DNA from: Clavelina lepadiformis | Taxonomy: Eukaryota; Chordata; Ascidiacea; Aplousobranchia; Clavelinidae | Length of the DNA: 64,000 nucleotides | Assembly: GCF_947623445.1 (NCBI RefSeq) | Contig: NC_135246.1 | Location: forward strand, 14,987,856-15,051,855 | Direction of reading: 5' to 3' | Part shown: one piece after another, positions 20,230 to 30,063 of the stretch | Numbering within the stretch: position 1 is the stretch's first letter | Layout: each line of letters begins with the position of its first letter | Position numbers and translations under genes: made by a program | Notes under the pieces: generated by a model | What the model was told of the DNA's origin: nothing | Seen by the model: only the letters and a program-made list of their open reading frames with translations | Database searches by the model: none

Positions 20230-21631
20230 TGTTTTTGTTTATTAAACGCTCTCAAACAGTGTTAAGGCACGCTTAATAATAATAATAAAAAAAAATTCGA
20301 GAAAAAATGATCAAAAGGTAGAGCACAGAGTACATTCCAAATCGTTCTGAAATAAGAAACACAGCAGAGTTGTGCGGCCATTACGTGATAGTTCTATTGA
20401 GTTCACTGGGGTTCGGTTTGTACGTTGTTTTGCAGCAATTAAAAAAGCATGGCTTGTATCTATTTTCAACGAGTTGGAACGAGAAGTCGACGCAGTTGCA
20501 CCTTATTAGGGCTCCATCGCATCCCTCACAGTACACCGGGTGCTGAATCCGCGGTGCCTCCTTTCCCGGTTTATTGCTTCTCCGAACTTGATAGAAGTTC
20601 CTGCATGTGCATCTCACGTCTGCGGTTTCGTTTAAAGGCAATTCGGTAAAGTCATATGGCATATGGTCTATCTTACTTTTTTGATTTTCCTGATTTTCTG
20701 TTGAGTCCCCGCTGATGTCTTTTCTTTTGTTTCCTCTGTTTTTCTGTTGTTCAGGGGACTGCTCATTCGAGTCGAGCTTCAGGCTCCCCTCCAAAAGCTC
20801 TCCCGCTCGGCTCTTCTCCGTATCCTTGGTGCTCTTTTCTCGTAATAGTTTGATTGTTCTTTCGCTGGGAGGTGGTGCTGGTTCCTCCTCTTCTGATTCC
20901 ACATTCCGAGTGGTCGTCATCGGTACATCCTGTTTGTCCGCATCGCTGTTGCCCATCCGCATTCTCTTTGGGCAGTCTCTAAATTTGTGCCCTTGTTCTG
21001 TGCAAAAGGAGCATGTTTGAATTTGACCATTATAACTTACTGCGCATCTGATTTTTCCCAGGTACAGGTACGATGGGAGTTGGTTTCGTTCCATTGTTTC
21101 TTTGTTTACTCTATAAATTCTTCTTCCGTCTTTGATGCCGTATTTATCAGAGCCCAATTGTACTGGGCCATGGATCTCATAGTCTGCGAGGATTTCGTCG
21201 AGGTGTTTCTGTGGATAGTGGATAGGTACCCACCGGATCGTGAGGTCTGTTCGTTCATCTCCGTGAGCGATGGCAGATTTTACTTCCGGCCTTTTGCGTA
21301 GAAGGTCTGCAAGTTTTATTGCACTGTTCCTTTTATCTACGGTAATATTTACCGTATTCCCTGGTTTCTGTATGATGCCTTCGATGTATTGGATTAGTAT
21401 CTTGACTTCTTTCAGCAGCCTGTAGATTTCTTCTCGTTTGCTGTCATTGACTAATTGGATCGTTACCTCTCTGTGGTTGCAGTAGTCAGCAGCCACGTCG
21501 TACTTCCACTGTCTTTTCACTCTCTCTGCGTAGGTGAGAGTCTCAGCCATTCTTCAACTTTTCTGTCTAGCTTCTTTATTTTCTGGCGGTCTGCTTGGTT
21601 CGTGCCATTTTTCTTCAATACCATTACATAC
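20230..21631 (-). mobile_element. ORF1-only non-LTR retrotransposon inserted in ABAT copy 2 exon 10
   Basis: The insert is flanked by a perfect 17-bp target duplication CGTGTCGTTAATACTTG (20213-20229 and 21632-21648). In minus-strand orientation it has a short leader of about 81 nt, one ORF of 389 codons, about 150 nt of trailer and an A-rich end (AATAAACAAAAACA) abutting the duplication. There are no long terminal repeats and no reverse transcriptase frame. Size, tail and duplication fit target-primed reverse transcription of a LINE-type RNA whose second ORF is missing. Confidence 0.85.
20381..21550 (-). CDS. LINE ORF1-like nucleic-acid-binding protein
   Basis: An intact frame of 389 aa starts at MAETLTYAERVKRQWKYD. 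Mid-protein it has one CCHC zinc knuckle, CSFCTEQGHKFRDC (C-x2-C-x4-H-x4-C), typical of ORF1/Gag proteins that coat element RNA. A Glu/Lys/Ser/Pro-rich, probably disordered stretch follows, then a second Cys-rich region (CTCRNF, YCEGCDGALIRCNC, CFFNCC) that I cannot assign. The N-terminal third, before the knuckle, may be an RNA-recognition-like fold, but this is inferred from position only. The absence of stops suggests recent insertion or selection at the source locus. The clade (Jockey, I, L2 or other) cannot be set without a reverse transcriptase. Confidence 0.75.
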   Translation of the reverse strand: MAETLTYAERVKRQWKYDVAADYCNHREVTIQLVNDSKREEIYRLLKEVKILIQYIEGIIQKPGNTVNITVDKRNSAIKLADLLRKRPEVKSAIAHGDERTDLTIRWVPIHYPQKHLDEILADYEIHGPVQLGSDKYGIKDGRRIYRVNKETMERNQLPSYLYLGKIRCAVSYNGQIQTCSFCTEQGHKFRDCPKRMRMGNSDADKQDVPMTTTRNVESEEEEPAPPPSERTIKLLREKSTKDTEKSRAGELLEGSLKLDSNEQSPEQQKNRGNKRKDISGDSTENQENQKSKIDHMPYDFTELPLNETADVRCTCRNFYQVRRSNKPGKEAPRIQHPVYCEGCDGALIRCNCVDFSFQLVENRYKPCFFNCCKTTYKPNPSELNRTIT

Positions 21632-21648
21632 CGTGTCGTTAATACTTG
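21632..21648 (+). repeat. Target site duplication, right copy
   Basis: Seventeen bases of ABAT exon 10, identical to 20213-20229; the exon reading continues from 21649. Confidence 0.9.
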
Positions 21649-22190
21649 GATGGAAGAACCAATCAAATTGGTTTTACTTGAGAAAGTCTTGGACGTCGTC
21701 AAAGAACAAGACTTGGTATTTCAAGCCGAAAATACTGGTCACTACGTCGTGAATGGACTGCGACAGTTGGAAAAGATGTTTCCCGAGTTATTGTCAGCCA
21801 TTAGAGGGCGTGGTATGTTCATTGCAGCAGATATCACTGGAGCTGGTAAGAGGGAAACGTTTGTGAAGAAGTTGCTACAGAAAGGTAAGTTGATAGGAAG
21901 GAAATACTAAACTGTTTATTGATAGAGAAGCACATGTTTTGCTGTATCCTTGGAAGTGCAAGTATGCGCTTATTGTTATACCTTAACACCTTACCTATCC
22001 ATTTCGGCAACCTAATGCAGTAGGCTATACCCTACAGTAAATAACGGATTGTTTTCATGCTTCAGGTGTTTTGCTCGGTGTATGCGGAGACCACTCGATC
22101 AGACTTCGTCCATCACTTTTCTTTACGCCTGCTCATGCCGACATTTTGTTGGACAAAGTAGAAGAAACTGCTCGAGAGATGAAATGTTGA

Positions 22191-25100
22191 AACGTTTATG
22201 TAAATGAGGCATTCACGAAGATTCACACTTAACCTATAGCCTAGTTTGACAGTATAAAGCGAAAACTGATCATTCATACTGTGGTCTAAGGATTTCAAGC
22301 TATAGGCCTATTCACAACAGCAAGGCGTTCATTCTTCAGGTTTGAAAATGTAATCTTCACATAGCTTTTCAATTTTTTGCTTCCGCCTAAGTCTGGTTTT
22401 GTGCATAGTTTTTTTTTAAATAAGCATATATCTATTTAAACGCAGATATAAATAAGTTAGTTAAAACCCATATATGCCCAAGTTCCCAAACACGATGCAT
22501 ATATAAGTCTACCAAAGTAATTTGTTGAAGCAATTTTATAATTTTTGTAAAAATCCAAACAATGTTCTCTTTAAGGTTACCGCATATTCTATTGTAAAGT
22601 CACACATAGGTTTTAAATTGGAGAACAGTGTTTGTTTCCAACATGTTCACTCAATCAGGGCAACATTCAATAACAGTTCACTATACTTTATCATATACAG
22701 AAATATATTACTGTCACAAATCGGCTCAATGTAATGTGTGAAATTGCTGGGATATTAGTAAGTTTCGAGGTTTTTTAAGTGTTCACTTGTTGTATACGAT
22801 TATGTGGAAATCAATTCTATGCTCAATGCACTACAGATGACCTTGATATTGCGCCATCCTTCTCAACCTATAAGAAGGGATTCTGGCCTTTGTGATATGG
22901 TTTCCTTTTGTGGAATTCTACTGGTCCACGGTCCATGTTTACTGCAGCAACTTATAGGTTACTGAAATTTATTACAACTTCAGTGACTCACTGCATTCAC
23001 TCTTCTTCATTTCATTGGATTTTCAATAAACGTAGGAATCGTTAAATGTAGTATTTATACCAGGTATCTATACTAGCTCAATGTAACCTTTTGCACCAAT
23101 TTTAAAATATCGTATATAGAAATTAACTCCACCCTGTCCGCAACATCTTATTTTAACGGCTATAACTAGCCTAGCTTGTACCGATTAAAAGTAGTAACAA
23201 TTGCTTAAAAGATAAGAACTAAGTTTTGCCGTTATACACGCCAGCAAACTGCTGGTGAAAAGTTTAGCGTTAGACTAAAGAGTATGTTGATAAATTATTA
23301 AGTTAAGTTACAAAATTAAATTATTTTCGTTCCACCCACAGACAATAACGAAAATAAACATTATGATAGTCATTGCTGTATTAAAAAAAATAATCTCTAC
23401 ATAGGGCCCTAATAGTTATGGTTGTCTATCAACAAAACATAGCCTTGTCGTCAACCAACGGTACAATCCTGGCAATTCATAACTTGAGAATTGCTGGAAT
23501 GGGTTATGACTGGAGTGTGTAGGCCTAAGTTCTTCATACTCTTTCGGGTGGTACGTCTTCGCTTCTTGTCTTTCAATTTCTGTCGGAATAAACGCCCCTG
23601 ATAGGTTATTGAGGTTAAACTTTACGAGTCCATATCATATTGCTTTTGGAAGAAAGCATTTTGCAATAAAAGAAATAACTTAGTCTTTGTTTCTTCAGGC
23701 GAAAATTTAATATTGGGCTGACGGTGACAATACTGACGTTTCTGCCAAACGATGAAGCATTCGACAAATCCCTGATTTGTATATTGTGAATGACCAATCC
23801 TACGTTTTAGGATTTATTCTACAAATATTTTCGTTATTTTATGTGGTATTTCTAGAGGTATAACTGCGTTGTTATTGTCAAAGACTTAAAGGAAACAACA
23901 AAACAAGACAGAAAAGCGCTGGATAACACGGCTAAGGTTTTAGAACAAAGACTTAAAATGACTATACACAATAAGTAATAAAATCCAACCGGCCGGGTTC
24001 CTGTAATTCTTACCGTAGGCTACTAATTGCCTATCGTCTTACTCTACCACGTTGATGATGCATCATCATGGCGGCAAAATTTTTTCAGCAATCAGGTAAA
24101 CCAACGTAAAGTTCTAACAAAAGGCTTACACCGCTCCAAAATACCAAGGATGCAATAAAGTCAAGTCGAATAAATTGCGCAGTTCGCGCAGATAAAAAGT
24201 AGGCTATACCGACACGGAGTAAGTTAAAACTTTGTTTGAGCCAAATTTAGTAATAAAGGACAATCCGATGTTTTTCATTAAATTCCTCCGCTCGGCAACA
24301 GCTCTATGACGCACACTTTTGAAATCAGTTTGCGTATCACTATTGCTCATCGGTCATCACAGTTAATAGCACAAAACAAACTTTGGTATTTGGTTTCTAT
24401 TGGACAGAGATTATTGATGTTGCCTGAAAAGAGCTGCTTTACAAGTTATTCGATCTGCTAGCGTAAGTTAGTATATATTTAAAGCAAAGGAAAACAGGCG
24501 GTGCCATGATTCGACAAGTCAGATGATTTTTTGTGCCGAATTCATGATCCTGGAAATTAAACCGAATGCCGTACACTCGTACAGGAATGGCGCCAAATCC
24601 GCTGATTTCAGTTAAATCGGAATAGATTTGAACTTATTTTAGCATTTAATGCTTTAATCTTGCGTTTCTCATGTTCCTTTCTTGGTCTCCGGCTTGATAG
24701 CGTCCGTAAGACAAAACGCCAATATAAATAATCTGAAGAATGAATGCGTTGGGTGACGCGTTACCGAAGCATAATTACACAAGATCATCTCGCTGTAGAG
24801 AGCAGTATGTTTATTTCATTAGTAAGCTGGATAACATTCGCTAGCGCAGGCAATTAGTTACTGTACTTAAGCATAGCTCAATTAATTTTAATCAGCCATA
24901 AAGTCATAGCTCGATAAAAGGGGACCACTTTATTCTGGTTTACCGACAACAACACGTTGTTTGTGCAGATAATTGAGCAAGCTTTAACCAGTTAGGCCCA
25001 TAGTTATTTACCAATAATAATTGCAGCGTAAGCATCGTAAAACCGAAAGTTACAAAAAACAACATCAGTCGCGTTACCGTTTTTCTTTGTTCAAGATGTG

Positions 25101-25295
25101 TTTATCACCAAACTTTACGAATCATATTATACCTATAACTAATTTAAAGAAAGTGTTGTAAATATCGCTGAGATAGAATAAGTCAGGGGGTGGATTAGCC
25201 TTCGTAAAGACGTTTCGAAATGTCTCATGTTTGCGCTTTACATTACTATTATTTACTATTACAGTCGTTCTGTTATTAGTTGGTAACATTTAGTC
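22191..25295. other. Spacer between ABAT copies 2 and 3
   Basis: No gene recognised. About 23880-25850 is related to the spacer downstream of copy 1. The region around 25118-25150 corresponds to the empty target of the hAT element at 13232-13900. Short frames at 22522 and 23615 look spurious. Confidence 0.5.
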
Positions 25296-28200
25296 ATGCT
25301 TTCCATCACGGCAAAGCAAACGTTTTTGAAACTGGGACGAAGTTGGACTTGCTGCATCTGCAACTTTGGTAAGTTTTGAGTTACTTCACGCCATCGTTTT
25401 CCTAATTGTTGGCTGATTTAATTGTGGCGTAACACACTTAATATGGAGTTGCTTAAGGCATAGTTTGATTCAATGATGTAACATAAAACAAACCTCTTTT
25501 GTCGTTATTTTGTTAAAGTGGTTGTCTCGAAGTCCTCACGTGATTATATACGAGCAGTTAAAACATGATCACCGTAAACCTCTATAGTCTCTACCGTCAG
25601 TCTACTATTTCAAAAGAGATGAATAAAACCATTTCTAAGAACTTTTCGTAACGTATTACAGTAGGCTATATGTTGTAGCACTCGACGACAAAGATAGTTA
25701 GAAAATGGAAAGACATCTTTCGTATATTGAAAGCTTCATTGCTTATATAGTAATATTTTAAACCTGGGGCCCCAAACATGCGATCAATCGACTGTTGTTT
25801 TGTGTCGTGAACTAATTTCCTTTTATCAAACCTTATGCGGTTTTAATTACACGAGTAAAAATATTTTCCTTCTGTATTCATTCAATAGTGGCCTTCCATT
25901 GGTGATTATACACAATGCACAACATAATTACGTGCTCGGTAGCTTCACTCTACTGCTTTGACAGTACCGGTGCTCGCTTTTCGTATGATTGATACTTCCA
26001 TACCTGTTATAACCTGCTAATTTGAACCTTTATTTGTCTATAGAATCCAGATTTATGCGTACCCAGGAGACAACAAAGGACTATAACTTGTGCATGAAAC
26101 CTCAAGTACAAACAGAAATACCTGGACCACAAACAAGGGTATATACGCATGCTGGCCGTCATTAATTAATTAATTATCTATGAGTTTTCCATTAAAACAT
26201 AAACTTAAATTTAACAATATTGTAGTTTATACAAATCTTACACTTGAATTACTGTACATGACGAATAGTTTGTTATTCGGCTTTGAACAGCCTTTAACCC
26301 TACATGTCTTTGCAGAAACTGACAAAGGAAATGGATAAAATCCAGGTATACCATGTTGATATTATTGGGCTTCAAAGTAGGCCTATTTAGCCTAATTTAC
26401 TGCGCAAGAAGACAATCGTTAATTATTGCTAATAGGACAAGATATTTTCATACAGAATACAGCTGTCCTTTCCTTGTTCTGCAATTTCGAAAAAAGCAAG
26501 TTAAACTACTTGGTTGACGCTGATGGAAATATTTTGCTCGACTGCTTTCAACAAATTTCTACACTTCCTTTAGGTAGGCAAGTCCTAACACCATGCATGC
26601 TATGGCCACCATGTGTAGCCAAAGAAAGCCTTTTATTTGTGCTAATGTCTACGATAGCTATACTTTTTAATATAGTGTTTCTATGACAACATTCATCACA
26701 TCTAAAACTTCCATTTTACGATCTATAGGATACAATCATCCCACTATTTTGGAACAAGCGCATCAGTCAGCGGTAAGCTTGTAGGCCTATATCAAACAAT
26801 ATTTCTGTTTGGTTCGACAATTTTGCCGACGAATAACATTTATCACTTGGAAGCCTAACAAAAATATACCTTTTAGTCAACCATTGCCAACAGGCCAGCG
26901 ATTGGATATTTTCCTTCCAGTGACTTTCCTGCCTTAGTCACGAATAGCCTACTAAAAGCTGCACCTAAAGGCTTAACCCAAGTAGTCACAATGGGCTGTG
27001 GGAGCTGTGCAAATGAGAACGCTTACAAGTCACTCTTCTTTTGGTATATGAAGAAGCAAAGAGGGGAGGAGGTGCCTGCTGATGTGCATGATATTGCGTA
27101 CACGTCATGCATGAAAAATCAGGTCGGTTATATTATTTTTGCACGCTTGCCTAGTACTAATGACCAAACCATATTTCTATATCGTAGACGATAGGCTTAA
27201 TATGTAATAACCTACTGTATGTAGGCTTATTATGTTTGACTAGTCTTGAGTCTTTATACCATAAGCAGTATATAGCGATTGATGTAGCACAAATAACACA
27301 ACTAGTACCAAACAGTACCAGTAAACTACGTTAAATGTTACAAAAAGTTAACAAGAAATTATTTTGAAAGCATTTTCTATATACTTGCACCAAATTCATT
27401 TTATCTACCGTATAGTCTAACTGCTTTTATCAAATTCATCTTCACGTTTACCATTGAACTGCAGACATTTAACAGTAAACCAGAGATAACCTTTTCCAGC
27501 TGAATCTGTGCTAGGAAGCAAACTGGTTTTGGTTCCGCAAGCTACAGATGGCAGCCCCACTGATGACGACCATAGTTGCTTAAAATGTTCAAGAGTGTCA
27601 CTTGCCCGCCAATACCATAGACATCAAATTCTAAAATCAGTTGGTCTTTCTCAATTCTCAAGCCTTTTTAGTTTTGGTACCAATAAAATTAATGGAGTAA
27701 AGTTATATAATTCGCCGCATCCAACTATCCTAAATTGTAAACAGCGAATTGTTTCTTTCGAAGACAAAAATTCATTGGTCCTATTTTAAACTCTTCTAAA
27801 AATTTAAATAGAGTAGTGTAGAATTAAAATTAGGCCTATTTATTCATTGCTATTTTGGTGGGCCAAGAAATAGTTTAAATTGCATCACGAAAACCACAAC
27901 CACATTTTATTTCTTAATGAATAAAATATTTTTGTATTACAGGCTCCAGGTTCACCGAACCTTTCCATTATATCTTTCGACGGAGGATTTCATGGCCGCA
28001 CTATTGGTACTTTGTCTACAACGCACAGCAAGGCTCTCCATAAATTGGACGTGCCTGCGTTTGACTGGCCAGTTGCCCCATTTCCAAAGCTGAAATACCC
28101 TCTTGAGGAATACGGAAGAGAAAACGCACAAGAAGAGGTAATCAAACAATTAAAAAAATTAAATTTGTCTTTTCTTTAAATATCGATCAGCGTCAATAGC

Positions 28201-29312
28201 ACAACTATCAACGTTAAGTGACACTTAGGCTGCATTCTTCGGGGTGCTCAAATGTACTTCTGCAGTAGTTACCACTCTATCTACGACGTTATAGGCTCGA
28301 TGTTTGGCAATGGTGGAAGATTTGATCGATAAGTGGAAAGACACAAGACCGGTCGCAGGGATGGTGATCGAACCGATACAGGCTGAAGGCGGAGATAATC
28401 ACGCGTCCGATGATTTCTTCAGGAAATTAAGGAACATTGCAACCAAGGTGTGATGGATGAATATGACTTTGACTCTACTACAGGCTACTGTTGAAGGAAA
28501 AAAACATGTTTCGCTGTTTGTTGTCGAAGTAATTTAGCCACTGTTGTTCTGTTCAGAACAAAATTGGATTTATTTGCGACGAAGTTCAGACTGGAATGGC
28601 CATTACAGGAAGAATGTGGGCTCATGACTACTGGGGGCTGGAAACACCACCTGACATTGTCACCTTTGCAAAGAAGATGCTTTCTGGCGGATTTTACTAC
28701 TCGGATGACTTTCGATGGAAACACGTGGGTGACTTGTGCTTTGCAAATTTCGTAAAATCATCGCGCAATGTTTTAATAATTCTCTGCAGGGATATCGTGT
28801 CGTTAATACTTGGATGGGAGAACCAATCAAACTGATGCTGCTCGAAAAGGTCCTCGAGGTCGTTCAATCGCAGAACTTGTTATTACAAGCCGAAATCACT
28901 GGTCATTACATCATGAATGGCCTCAGACAGCTGGAAAAGCTTTTCCCAGAACTGTTATCGTGCATTCGGGGACGTGGTTTGTTCATCGCAACTACAGTAG
29001 AAAACGGAAAGCGGGAAAAATTCGTGACAAATCTTCTCCAGAAAGGTAAAGTTAAGCTGTGAATTCAGTCATCACTGTACTTTGTTAAAGTGAGGTATGA
29101 GCTATATTATATCCGCAGGAAAAGCGGCAGAAATGTATTGCCTATCCGTTCCGTGTACTTTTAACACAGTATTTGTTAACGTCTTAGGCGTCCTAATTGG
29201 AAAGTGTGGAGACCACTCAGTCAGACTTCGACCGTCGCTTCTTTTTACGCCCGCTCATGCTGACATTTTGCTGGAAAAGGTGGAAGAAACTGCCCGCGAC
29301 ATGAGGTCATGA
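25296..29312 (+). CDS. ABAT: 4-aminobutyrate aminotransferase, mitochondrial, copy 3 (intact, divergent)
   Basis: Exons: 25296-25368, 26044-26138, 26316-26345, 26456-26573, 26729-26772, 26877-27122, 27943-28137, 28295-28447, 28557-28724, 28790-29045, 29188-29312. All are GT-AG and in phase, giving 500 aa. Intron positions match copies 1 and 2. The presequence-like N-terminus ([20 protein letters not shown]) is basic. Landmarks are kept: [10 protein letters not shown] (iron-sulfur cysteines), CDEVQTG and FAKKM with the PLP lysine. Exons 1-7, most of exon 10 and exon 11 are clearly diverged from copies 1 and 2, with exon 6 one codon longer and exon 10 one codon shorter than in copy 1. Exon 8 through the first 45 bases of exon 10 are almost identical to copy 2, the mark of gene conversion. 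Role as for copy 1. Confidence 0.92.
27123..27942. other. Intron 6 of ABAT copy 3
   Basis: An 820-base intron. It contains an open frame at 27508-27789 without recognisable homology; nothing else seen. Confidence 0.5.
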
Positions 29313-30063
29313 AACTCAGTCAGCTATGAAAGAAAATAGAATACACCACCCCGTAGTCTAAATAACTTGGCTTTAATTAATTATTATTTAACTTTTTTCT
29401 GTTCTCCTGTATAGCGACCGTGCTAGATCTAATCAATAAGTTAATATTAATTATCACTCTTTTCTTGCACGCTATAAGCCTTCTTGGCTTTGTCAATTTT
29501 CCCGTGAATTAGGCCACGCTATTATCAACTAGCACTGTTTTGTTGTAGCCTACCAACTGCGGCAAGGACAATAACCAAATGAAAGCAAACTCATTTTTTG
29601 CAGATAAATCATAAAAATCTTCACCAAGTCTGACCTAAATATTGCTAATTATTGTGCCGAAGTATTGCTAATTTGTAGCCTGGAAAAGGGTTAATCCGCT
29701 CAGGATAGAAAAAAAATTTCTGCGACCTATTGGGTTAACTTTTCATTCACGTTCAGGATGTTCGAAATGTGTATGTGTGTAGCTTCTGGGCGCATGCCTA
29801 CAAAATGTTTGACTCCTTTATTTTAACTTCCACAAGTTTAGTTTCCATAAGTTCAGTTACGAATGGGGCACTTTAATAATACCCTATTCTTTGCTCAGTT
29901 TCATGTAATTTTTCCAGACAACTTGAAATCAATCTATTTCAGATTTACCTCATCGTAAACCAGAAATCATGCTTTTCTAGAAATAAGTGTATTTTATTAC
30001 TGCATATATTATGATTGTGTAATATCGATAATGCTGTTGCTTGTTAGCGCATGACATTTGAGT
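29313..30063. other. Convergent 3' flanks of ABAT copy 3 and the glucosyltransferase gene
   Basis: No coding sequence. A minus-strand AATAAA at 29993-29998 probably serves the leftward gene; I see no canonical signal for ABAT copy 3. Confidence 0.45.
29993..29998 (-). terminator. Polyadenylation signal of POGLUT2/3-like gene
   Basis: AATAAA on the minus strand about 65 bases after the KDEL stop codon. Confidence 0.45.

Larger units (their letters stand above)
17418..22190 (+). pseudogene. ABAT: 4-aminobutyrate aminotransferase copy 2, disrupted
   Basis: Same 11-exon structure as copy 1 with very similar sequence and introns. Exons: 17418-17487, 17774-17868, 18490-18519, 18598-18715, 18806-18849, 19014-19256, 19415-19609, 19705-19857, 19970-20141, 20207 to 21884 (interrupted), 22066-22190. 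Two independent lesions are visible. In exon 9 a 4-bp duplication (GCTCATGCATGACTAC against GCTCATGACTAC in the other copies) shifts the frame and makes an immediate TGA. Exon 10 is split by a 1402-bp retrotransposon at 20230-21631 with a 17-bp target duplication. The exon 8 donor is also weaker (AATgtgaga against AAGgtgtga). The rest of the frame is well kept and the last exon ends normally, so inactivation looks recent. A product truncated in exon 9, around the PLP lysine, could not be active. Confidence 0.9.

Noticed and set aside
20449..21301. Plus-strand frames of 66-104 codons across the LINE insert
   Set aside because: They are antisense shadows of the 389-codon ORF1.
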